Source: Alentia gelatinosa (Eukaryota > Annelida > Polychaeta > Phyllodocida > Polynoidae). Taken from it: a DNA stretch of 64,000 nucleotides. Location of the stretch: positions 42,406,028 through 42,470,027 of the forward strand of contig OX465580.1 of assembly GCA_950022655.1 (NCBI GenBank), written 5' to 3'. The translations under genes and the position numbers were made by a program. Shown piece after piece: positions 55,912 to 64,000 of the stretch; position 1 is the stretch's first letter; every line of letters begins with the position of its first letter. The notes under the pieces are model-generated. The model did no database searches. It was not told the origin of the DNA and saw nothing but the letters and a program-made list of their open reading frames with translations.

Positions 55912-56390
55912 GGCTTTAGACACTGGTCCTCTGCACCTCACCAATATCACAGAGTTGGCATGCAGGTAGCGAAGGGATAGTTTCTGCAACACAATCCTTC
56001 TTAGCGGAGGCCGCGTATCTGTGTATGACCCGCTCTCAACAATATGCGGGAAATCAAACTTCGTGGTTTGTGACAGCTTTTATAAAGGAAGGAATATAGC
56101 TCTGTCGACATGACCCGGTTACTGACCTATTTAATGATACCGGCGTCTATCTTAAAGGAGGGCACTTACATGTTTGCAATAGCAATCTAGCTTCATTATA
56201 AATTTAGTTGTGTGATTTTGTTTAAAGATGAAAATTAACTGCATCTTTAATTGTGTGGAACGTTATATACAACCATCGTAGATGAGAAAGTGGGGAACAA
56301 ATCCATTGGCCAACTATTGCTATTCCTATATACCTATGGCTGTACACTCTATGCTTACACCACGTTCTGGGGGTGGAGTAACTTATGGAT
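55912..56390. other. No recognised gene
   Basis: Spacer between two repeat structures; nothing recognised. Confidence 0.3.
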
Positions 56391-56445
56391 ACTACCCAAG
56401 GTTGCCGTATACTACCCAAGGTTGCCGTATACTACCCAAGGTTGA
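56391..56445. repeat. 20-bp tandem repeat, 2.7 copies
   Basis: ACTACCCAAGGTTGCCGTAT occurs twice perfectly and is followed by a third partial copy (ACTACCCAAGGTTG). Confidence 0.8.
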
Positions 56446-56610
56446 CATTTAGACCAATCAGATTGTCTCTTACAAAATTCATATAAAAAGCGCAGTGGGT
56501 AGAAAACATAAAGTGTCAAGTTACTCGATAAGGTTGGATCTGGCTTCAGGTTTGATGGTGGGTGAGCAAATAACGCTAATTATCGTTATTAAACCACATT
56601 TGAAGGTATA

Positions 56611-56772
56611 TAGGAATAGGGAAACCAAGTACCAGTGAAAGAAAGTCAAAATTACTCGGTAAGGCTTGGAAAAATTACTGCCCGCGGCCAAGGCCTTGGG
56701 CAGTAATTTTTCCAAGCCTTACCTCGTAACTTTGACTTCCTTTCACCGGAACATAGTTTCCCTCTATTCCTG
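56611..56772. repeat. Large foldback upstream of REV3L
   Basis: The inner stem GTAAGGCTTGGAAAAATTAC and TGCCC (ending 56684) pairs with GGGCAGTAATTTTTCCAAGC and CTTAC (from 56697), with a 12-base GC-rich loop. Further out, GAAAGTCAAA / TTTGACTTCC and AGGAATAGGGAAAC / GTTTCCCTCTATTCC extend the arms to about 75 bp with small gaps. Confidence 0.75.
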
Positions 56773-57624
56773 CAACTATTGAATTAAAGCTGCTTGTTAC
56801 TTTCCAATAAATGGTAAAGTCACCTAACATAACTAGGCATACATTGACCAAACTTTCCCACAAAATCGTATTACATAAGTAATTTATTTTGTTAGTCCCC
56901 TTTGCCATTTCCACATTAGTAGGGGTGATTGTATGTTTTATATACATGTAGTATATCTTGAATAAGATCTTCGTCGGCTATGTTTTTTTTTGTCCTAAGA
57001 TTTATGAAACGTGGCTATATCACTTCTGTCATCAGCCCCCCCCAAAAAAAAAAATCCAGGTAGAATATTGCTAAGTAACTACATGTATATTATGCACTAT
57101 ATAATAGTGCATATCATGTAATGCTAAATTGATAAAGATTTTTTTTCAAGATTTTAGATTACATCTATCTAAAATGTTGTCATCCAGAACAAGACGAATG
57201 GATGTATTTAGTCACGGCGGGTTTTATCCAAATCACAGCAAACACATTAACCTTGAAAATGAAGAAATCTGAACCAGTAGCGGGACGCCCTGCTACTGAT
57301 GGCCGTAAAAGGATATCTCGAAAACACACCAGAAAATGCAGAAATCCAATATCCATCCTGTTTCACGATGTATGAAATAGATCATGAATTATAAAACTTT
57401 GTTCTCTTTTCGAGATATCCCCTCGGTGCCTTTATATGCAGGGTTCCGAGACGTTAAACCACAAACAAACATAGCTACGAAGTTGGTAATGAATGCATTG
57501 TGTTTAACATGCAAGTACTGAACATGAGTACTCTGTAAAAGTATTATAAAGGTGAATAATACGGTAGCATACTGAATTGAATGATCAAACAGACCGCTAT
57601 AATATTACTATTTCTCTGTTACAG

Positions 57625-57669
57625 ATGTAAGGCAGATTGCGAGGGGACCAAGATCTTTTGGTGATTAAG
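57625..57669 (+). other. REV3L: Candidate non-coding 5' exon of REV3L
   Basis: An acceptor (TTTCTCTGTTACAG) and a donor (ATTAAG|GTAAGA at 57670) bound 45 bases that contain stops in all useful frames. The first coding exon opens with its own acceptor at 58016, so upstream 5'UTR exon(s) are expected. An acceptor at this exon's own start would mean the true first exon is still further upstream. Confidence 0.4.
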
Positions 57670-58016
57670 GTAAGAAGTACTGTAGATTAAACATGTTACC
57701 ATACGTCCCTGATCTACATTAATAACTTGTAAATATTTCAGTAATTTTGAGTGCCGATAAATGTAATTGATCTGAAGTACAATGCAACTAATTGTTTCAA
57801 GAAAAAAATCTTAATAAATGATATTTTAAATAAAGAAGAACTTGAACAAAACATTGTTGATTAAAGTCATTTCAATCTGAACCAATTAAACATTTCAAAG
57901 AGCTTTCTGCATTATTTTCGAAAGTATGAATTAATTTATAAACACCTGAAGAAGATAATCGTAAAGTAAAAAAAGATAACATGGTGGTAATTTTTTTATG
58001 GCCATCCCTTTTGCAG

Positions 58017-58182
58017 ATTGGCATTCGGACCTGACCGTCAAACATGCTGTCTGTACGCATTGTGACCACGGACCACTACATGGCGCCACCAGTGCGTGAC
58101 GTTGACGTGTGTTACTCCGAGTTCAGAAGCACTGAGGTGAAACGTGTACCAATCCTGCGAGTATACGGAGCCACCGAAGCAG
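58017..58182 (+). CDS. REV3L: REV3L exon 1 (first coding): short 5'UTR and N-terminus
   Basis: Acceptor CCCTTTTGCAG ends at 58016; ATG at 58044; donor GTACGT at 58183, phase 1. Encodes 46 residues, including MLSVRIVTT and VPILRVYGATEAG, the conserved start of REV3L. Confidence 0.93.
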
Positions 58183-61100
58183 GTACGTTTGAATGGCATA
58201 TCTGTGACCCTCGTGGCGTTTTTAGGTTATTTTTATGGGGAAATTCCCTAAAGCGTGTAAAATTAGTTGTATGTGTCTCTTAAATCAGTTGTGTCCTGGC
58301 TAAATCTGGACGCCTGACCTAGACCACTTATAATGATCTACACTTACAGATGGCCTGCACTTTTAATAGTCACTACTCGTGATCTGATTCTGTATGACCT
58401 TCTGAAATTTTTTTTACCAAACAAAGTTCAGCAGTTCTAGTGGTCTTTCAATTTGGTCTAAATCATACTTTCCAACTGGGTAATTTTACAATGGGACAAC
58501 TTATAGGTATCTGCAGTGTAATGATGTTACTGTTACTGATATAGGAAATATAGAAAAATTCAGAGTAAACGTGGCTTGTAGTTGTTTCGGTCGCAGCTAC
58601 CGCTTGAATGAGCTGTCGAACTTTTCCCTTGCCGATCTGTGCGTTTCTAGTCGAGTCGCTTAGCGGATCGTTTTGAGTCTGCCCTAAAAAAAAAAAAAAA
58701 TTAAAAAAAATTGATATAGGAAATATATATAATGATTGAGATGAAACTCAGACATGCTGTTTATGGTTATCGCACAATCACATGTTTCCTCTCTTGTTGA
58801 GCAGGACAGAAGACGTGCATGCACGTTCACGGCGTTTTCCCCTACCTGTATGTGGTCTACGATGGATCAGAACCAGTGCAGAAGTATCTCCGCCAGGTGG
58901 CGAGCAGCATTGACAAGGCCCTCAACATCGGCATGGGTAAAGCCAGCGCCACCACACAGTATGTCTACAAGATCACACTGGTGGCAGCTGTGTAAGTACT
59001 CTGTTTATTATGATGGCTGAGAATCGGTCACATTTTACTTACTGGTTTCATACGTCATAAATATGCTGTAAAATTGTCGATCCAATGTAACCTAATACTA
59101 AAGGCCGAGAGATATACCCGATAATCAGCTTGTTTTCCTATTATTTCATGCCTTAAAATCAACATTCGACAAGGCTAGGTTTTATTCAGTTGGCAGTTAA
59201 AAACAAAATTGTGTACCTTAGAATGGCGAAATTTTTTCAATTCCATAGTCGACATGGCCATGGGTATATAATAATATCTTAGATATGAACGAATTTAGAC
59301 AAGCACATTTCTGGAAAAAGTACCTTATTCGACCTAGTATCTAGGGGCTAATTTATTCACTCTCCATAATACGTTTATTCAACTCTAGCTTGTCAAACAT
59401 CCTACTAAAATATTTGAGTCGTCTAAAATATTCCAGTTAGTATATTTATGTTCTACGTTTCAGGCCTTTTTACGGTTATCACCACAGAGACCAACAGTTC
59501 TTGAAGATCTATCTTTACAATCCAGCGATGGTCAAACGGTAGGCAGTGTTACCTTTTCTCAAAGGAATTTTCTCCGAATCTGGTAGTCGCTTTCTCCAAA
59601 ATGGAAAACCATTGTATAGAATTTATTAAATGTAATTCAGAAACATTTATATGTAAGATGATCTTACATTGAATTGATGAACATAAGATTGGATACCGAT
59701 TCATTGTCATCTATTTTATGTTAATTTAATCTGCAATGATATATTACTAATAACTTAACGATTAATCTTATAGTACTTTACGCCCTTAAAATTCCGATTT
59801 CAGGTGGCTATTAATAATTTGTTATGTAAACTTTACAGGCAGGCCATATTTTATCCAGAGAAAATTACTGATCTTTCTTGTCTCGTTTCAGAGTGGCTGA
59901 TTTGTTACTGGGAGGGGCAGTTATGAATAAGATCATGCAGCCATACGAATCTCACATACCCTTCAATCTCCAGGTATACATCATAGCGGTTTATAAAGTA
60001 GACTAGAGCATGGGATGTACAATAATTGAAATCATAATTAAAAGGGGGGAAAACTGGATTAACTGAAAGTTTTTGACGACGTGGCCACCAGCCTCTTGGG
60101 AGCTACAGCTAGAAAGGGCAGCTTACAGTGGACAGATCCCTTTTATAAGAAAGAAGTGAACAGTGTTAAAGTAACATTATAACTATATCTATGTAATTTT
60201 ATGATGCGCTTATGTTACACATTATGCATTCTCCTGGTTAGGAAATTCAGACAAAAGGCAGGTCTTACAAATCGGGCTTGAATTGTGTCCAGAACGTTTT
60301 ACCTAATGCATTTCTAAAAAAAAAAAGAAACGTGTTAGGAATACGAGGCTGAAACACTTCTACACACAAACAAAAATCAAAATAACATAAGAAGCTATTG
60401 CTCCTCACTGATAAACATTTCTTCCACAGACATTCATTGACTACAACCTGTATGGAATGAACATGATCAAGGTGGCTGCAGCTAAATTCAGACAGCCTGA
60501 AGATGGATGTAAGTATTTGAACTTTAATACTGTAATAAAAAAGTAACCATGTGTTTGCGAATATGAAGCTCTCTAAATGTAATCTATTCCTTGTCTCCTT
60601 TTTTTCTCAAATTAGTTAGTAGTATTTTCTATCTTTCACCAATTATTAACGGCTGGACTATTGGTCTTATAGGTTATGGCTATAATATACTGTAGTACAC
60701 CAGCCTGTAGAGTCATATAAGTGGCACTAATAGTGGCTTACACCCTAGGAAGTTTTATTATTTTGGTGAAACGTGTATTTGATGTGTTATTCATGTATTT
60801 TTGACAAATCTATTAATGTGTGTATGGAGGGGTGGAGGCAGCAGGTATGAGTGGATGTTTTGTTCAGCATATCTAGAGACAAAACGAAGTCAGAATGGTT
60901 TATTGTTATGTTCTAGGAATCAGTCAAGACCTAGTCAAATGGTATTTGGTTGATAAAATTATTTGCAATATCATTGTCCACCCGTTGTAAGGTTTACCTA
61001 CTGGAATACATAGAAACCATTCTTTTTCTACCATTCTGAGACCTATGGCCAGGGAGCATGCAAATAGGACTCAGCTCCTGTGTACACAGATCCATGAAGT

Positions 61101-64000
61101 TGTCACCATGAGACAAGTTTGATTCATTTTCTTTACAGTACCGGGTGAAGTCATGGCAAGAGATGCTCAGCATTCCTTTGACACATCTATTAACCTCAAC
61201 ACACCACCAGAGGAGATACTTTGGGATTCACATACCATCCCAAGGTAAGATCTCATGAGGATTTCTTCATGTGCACGTGCCTGTCTTTGGTAGCCTCACT
61301 GTGACATTTCAATTAAAGATGTGCTACACATTTTCTGTAACGATAACGTTTTTCTATCTAAAATATGGGAAAATATGCTTAAAGATTGCCTCGTATAAAC
61401 AGGATTCTCTCCTGCATTAGAAGGAAAACTTCATCATTTGTAATCCATGAAAATATTTACTCACATGATCAACATGTATTTTATAGTGACAACATTAATT
61501 TCATGAATGCATTAATCATATTGATTCTTTCACATGGCATAGTTGGTTAATATTCTGTTCCGATAATGTATTTCATCTATAAGGGAGAATTGTAACATTT
61601 ACCGACAGACGTGTTTTCAGTGGGACTAAAGGGCTTTCGCTGTGGTGACCTGTAATTCTACATTACGCATCTCTTATTATTATAGAGATGCTTGGCTTCC
61701 AACAAACGTGCTACGCCAAAGCTCCTGTGAGCTAGAGGTTGATGTTGTTGCTGCAGATATTCTGAACCGGCTTGAGATAGGGGGTAAGACAGATCAAGAT
61801 CGTATTTAAAAAAAACCAACTTTGTATAAGTCTAATTGAACAAATTGGACGTTAAACTACCTAAACAAAAAAGTATAGAGTATATTAGTAATATATGTTT
61901 GTATTCCTAGCATTGGTGTATCAGAGAATTAAGATATGTTGTCTCATACTTTGGATTATATTTTTGGTATTGAATGTGAATTTAAAGCATCAGTGTCATT
62001 GATCAATCACATTTAACCTTTTCACAATGCTACCTTCGTTACAAGCAAATATAGGGCAGAAATACATGTAGATAATAGGCTAACTGTAAGATTTCGTAGT
62101 CCTAATAGAGTAGCTGATAATCATACCGAAACCTTTCAGTTTAGATAACTAAAGGCGTTTGGATAAAAACTTTAGAAATGCAGTACCGTCAACTCAAGAT
62201 GTGTTGACGCTTAAAGGATTCTACTCCTGTCATAGAGATGTTACTGTGCACTTTCAGAAAACATTGGCAGCAACCCTGGCTTGGCTGCTCTGTGGGAGGA
62301 CGAGAGGCAGAGGCGGCGCGAGCATGAGGAGGACTCCCAAATCTCCCCGCCGAGTTCCCCAGGTACGGTACTCTGATTTCACGATAGATAGTTGATTAAT
62401 CACACCCATCTGTTCTCATCATGTGTTATCTGCATCACTTCTATACATAAACAAAACAATACAACGAGATATATATCCAGACACTATGATCTCATTATTT
62501 CGTTATTCTTTTATCGCCATGAAAATATTTGTGATGTGCTATAGAGAACACCAATACGATGTAATATATATTAGGCAAAGGTAATTTTAACCTAGAATGT
62601 CTCGCCAATCTAGGAAGAATGTAATAGAATTACGAGAAGAATCCCAGTTTTTGTAAGGATCAACCATAACGTTGGAAGGAATAATGTGAACGGACAATAT
62701 ATACATTCTACTGGATTCTAATGGTTCTAATTACTTTACAGATCGTGGGAACATTCCGTGGACTGATGTTGAGGCAGAGCTACAAGAACGACTACGAAAT
62801 ATTGTTATCGATTTGCAACCCTACATGTAAGTCTAAAAGCTTTGTCCTAGAATACTATGATTCAAAGTTTAGAGATAGTGACTCTAATTTCCTTTTAACA
62901 TGTGTGATTTTACTTGTAGTTGCTCTAGCTATAGTAATAGATAACATGTTATTAAAAGTTCTTTAATTCTCTTTCCTATCTAATCTATATCTGTAAAAGC
63001 TTTTCAGTTGCAGCAACCTTGATACTATCAGTTATTCCAATGTTTGATATACACTGAACCTAAATTGATAAATATGATGACTAATATACCCTGAAATACA
63101 GGACATCTATGAGGTCTCTTGGATCTTGACTTAAATTTCAATTCAGAAATTATATTTTTTCATACTAGACTTTGGTAAACAATCGACCATTTTTAGTTAT
63201 GGGCCTTTATCTATATGGAATTCCAATAATACTTGCTGGTACGTATTTGTTAGGTTAGAGCTTCTTGCTTAATTTCAGAAGTCAAGATGGAGCAGCCTCT
63301 CCCGGGTCAAGCCAAAAAGATTCCCTCACTCCCTCATCACATGTTGAAAGCCACCACTCCTTTACAGATGGTACATCCCTGTTATATTATTCCCGCTATT
63401 TCATAGCACGTCAGATTACTGAATATTAATAAGAATGAATTTGTGGATGTTTCAGTTGAGTTTTAAAGATATTCTAGACAAATTATCAAACTTAGAGGTT
63501 TTTTATTTATAATAGCATCCGCAACCGAGTTTAGTGGTATTATGAATCATGTAAAATTCTATGTTTCAGATCTTTTTAGTTTCTCCTCCCAAGACACTCT
63601 CATCTTGGAGAATGTAGAAGCGGAGGCCACTTCTGACACTGATCCAGTGGTAAACGAAACGTCCATACTCCGAGTAGTGTCCAGCAGCCAGAGTTTTCTT
63701 GGAAGTGCGCCTAAAGGAAAGGGCATCTTAGGTTAGTACCATGGCTCATCCAGAAGAGTCTAGTTAACTAAGACTTCATCATAACCACAGTAAAGAACAT
63801 GGAACAATTGGAAATTCTAATGCTTATAATGAGGTCTTTCAGATCATTATGCCTTTTAGAGATTTTTGTTGAATATGATTTAATAGAAAATCTGTTTCTC
63901 CTAAATAAAAGTGATATAAACCGCACATTTCTCACTATTACAGAAAACACGCAAGACGCAAATCTAGCACAGATGCTGGCCTCCATGGAAAACGGCGACA
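58044..64000 (+). CDS. REV3L: DNA polymerase zeta catalytic subunit, N-terminal part (runs off window)
   Basis: REV3L is the B-family catalytic subunit of translesion polymerase zeta, extending DNA past lesions in the nucleus with REV7/MAD2L2 and POLD2/POLD3. Coding exons are 58044-58182, 58805-58991, 59464-59538, 59892-59973, 60430-60508, 61139-61244, 61686-61783, 62258-62362, 62742-62826, 63279-63370, 63570-63731 and 63944-64000+. Every phase matches, giving about 422 residues. The start MLSVRIVTTDHYMAPP aligns with vertebrate REV3L MFSVRIVTADYYMASP. Further matches include LRVYGATEAGQKTCMHVHGV, LKIYLYNPAMVKR, FIDYNLYGMNMIK, SCELEVDAVAADILN and IGSNPGLAALWEDERQRRR. These form the polymerase N-terminal domain; the exonuclease-like, polymerase and Cys-cluster parts of a roughly 3,000-residue protein must lie beyond the window. 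No stop or frameshift is seen. Confidence 0.95.
58805..58991 (+). CDS. REV3L: REV3L exon 2
   Basis: Acceptor CTTGTTGAGCAG, donor GTAAGT (58992), phase 1 in, 2 out. Encodes QKTCMHVHGVFPYLYVVYDG and SSIDKALNIGMG, aligned with human QKTCLHLHGIFPYLYVPYDG and SIDRALNVALG. Confidence 0.93.
59464..59538 (+). CDS. REV3L: REV3L exon 3
   Basis: Acceptor TTCTACGTTTCAG, donor GTAGGC (59539), phase 2 to 2. Encodes PFYGYHHRDQQFLKIYLYNP and AMVKR, matching human PFYGYHEKERHFMKIYLYNP. Confidence 0.92.
59892..59973 (+). CDS. REV3L: REV3L exon 4
   Basis: Acceptor TTGTCTCGTTTCAG, donor GTATAC (59974), phase 2 in, 0 out. Encodes VADLLLGGAVMNKIMQPYES and HIPFNLQ, equivalent to human ICELLQSGAIMNKFYQPHEA HIPYLLQ. 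Confidence 0.92.
60430..60508 (+). CDS. REV3L: REV3L exon 5
   Basis: Acceptor ATTTCTTCCACAG, donor GTAAGT (60509), phase 0 in, 1 out. Encodes TFIDYNLYGMNMIKVAAAKF, matching human LFIDYNLYGMNLINLAAVKF. Confidence 0.92.
60653..61100 (+). repeat. Dispersed repeat, shorter copy, in REV3L intron
   Basis: Matches blocks of 14485-15342 in the TAB2/3 gene in the same order and orientation (TAGGTTATGGCTATA, ACTGTAGTACAC, GTCAGTCAAGACCTAGTCAAA, AAATTATTTGCAATATCATT, AGGGAGCATGCA). It lacks about 400 bases of the longer copy. Confidence 0.6.
61139..61244 (+). CDS. REV3L: REV3L exon 6, variable linker
   Basis: Acceptor ATTTTCTTTACAG, donor GTAAGA (61245), phase 1 in, 2 out. Encodes about 35 residues including TPPEEILWDSHTIPR, at the place of human SLADTLFRWEQDEIPSS. 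The rest is poorly conserved, as in other species. Confidence 0.85.
61686..61783 (+). CDS. REV3L: REV3L exon 7
   Basis: Acceptor TTATTATTATAG, donor GTAAGA (61784), phase 2 in, 1 out. Encodes LRQSSCELEVDVVAADILNR, nearly identical to human STCELEVDAVAADILNRL (one Ala to Val change). Confidence 0.93.
62258..62362 (+). CDS. REV3L: REV3L exon 8
   Basis: Acceptor GTGCACTTTCAG, donor GTACGG (62363), phase 1 to 1. Encodes NIGSNPGLAALWEDERQRRR, matching human QIGGNPGLQAIWEDEKQRRR, then acidic and Ser/Pro-rich residues. Confidence 0.92.
62742..62826 (+). CDS. REV3L: REV3L exon 9
   Basis: Acceptor AATTACTTTACAG, donor GTAAGT (62827), phase 1 in, 2 out. Encodes TDVEAELQERLRNIVIDLQP, placed like human SEKKFQKRLQEILKQ. 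Supported mainly by splice signals, phase and the L-x-E-R-L-R pattern. Confidence 0.8.
63279..63370 (+). CDS. REV3L: REV3L exon 10, Ser-rich
   Basis: Acceptor TTGCTTAATTTCAG, donor GTACAT (63371), phase 2 in, 1 out. Encodes a Ser/His-rich stretch (SSQKDSLTPSSHVESHHSFT). This part of REV3L is not conserved, so the call rests on signals and phase. Confidence 0.7.
63570..63731 (+). CDS. REV3L: REV3L exon 11
   Basis: Acceptor TCTATGTTTCAG, donor GTTAGT (63732), phase 1 to 1. Encodes 54 residues, acidic and Ser-rich (LILENVEAEATSDTDPVVNE). Open across the exon and in phase with both neighbours. Confidence 0.75.
63944..64000 (+). CDS. REV3L: REV3L exon 12, cut by window end
   Basis: Acceptor TCTCACTATTACAG ends at 63943. 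In phase 1 it encodes NTQDANLAQMLASMENGD, resembling human EEAILNLMENSQ. It continues past the window. Confidence 0.8.

Noticed and set aside
58565..58710. CG-rich stretch followed by an A-rich tail, possible retroposon
   Set aside because: No A or B box and no second copy in the window; the A run alone is not enough.

Overview
This is eukaryotic nuclear DNA. It holds two intron-rich animal genes on the + strand, set about 40 kb apart in a region crowded with transposable elements. The protein matches (a TAB2/TAB3-type TAK1 adaptor and the N-terminus of DNA polymerase zeta REV3L), the GT-AG introns, the tRNA-derived SINEs, a DIRS-like tyrosine-recombinase retrotransposon, a Ty3/gypsy element and many foldback/MITE families suggest a marine invertebrate. 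I favour a lophotrochozoan, probably a mollusc, but the species cannot be read from the window.

Layout. 0-6 kb: layered DNA-transposon remnants, comprising a 'GCCTTGAGCC' repeat family, a complete TA-flanked Tigger/pogo-like MITE, and a 542-bp tandem duplication whose second unit carries a 0.7-kb element with 'CGATTCGCACT' motifs. 6.4-17.6 kb: the TAB2/3-like gene, with a candidate non-coding first exon near 6.5 kb and six coding exons. These join in frame to 600 residues with a CUE domain, Pro/Gln/Ser/Tyr-rich linker, coiled coil and C-terminal NZF zinc finger. 17.6-24.1 kb: no gene recognised. 24.1-27.2 kb (minus): decayed DIRS-like retrotransposon. 27.2-32.7 kb: decayed Ty3/gypsy element (gag, protease remnant, RT, RNase H, integrase with GPY/F module). 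33.2-36.5 kb: further retroelement debris, including a 5'-truncated non-LTR RT and a possible LTR. 36.7-39.8 kb: a pogo/Tigger-like DNA transposon with a broken transposase, 17-bp end repeats, and nested MITE and SINE insertions. 40.7 kb: one unassigned, plausible first coding exon. 41-57 kb: no gene recognised, but many inverted-repeat elements, including three foldback units at an exact 224-bp spacing (55.25-55.91 kb). 57.6-64 kb: the 5' part of REV3L, with twelve coding exons (the last running off the window) that join in frame to about 422 N-terminal residues.

The two host genes have unrelated jobs. TAB2/3 reads K63-linked ubiquitin and activates TAK1 in innate/stress signalling; REV3L is the catalytic subunit of translesion polymerase zeta. 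Most of the remaining sequence I can classify is transposon-derived. The most unusual structures are the triple 224-bp foldback array, the pogo-like element with repeated end motifs, and the 0.7-kb element with an apparent 12-bp target duplication.
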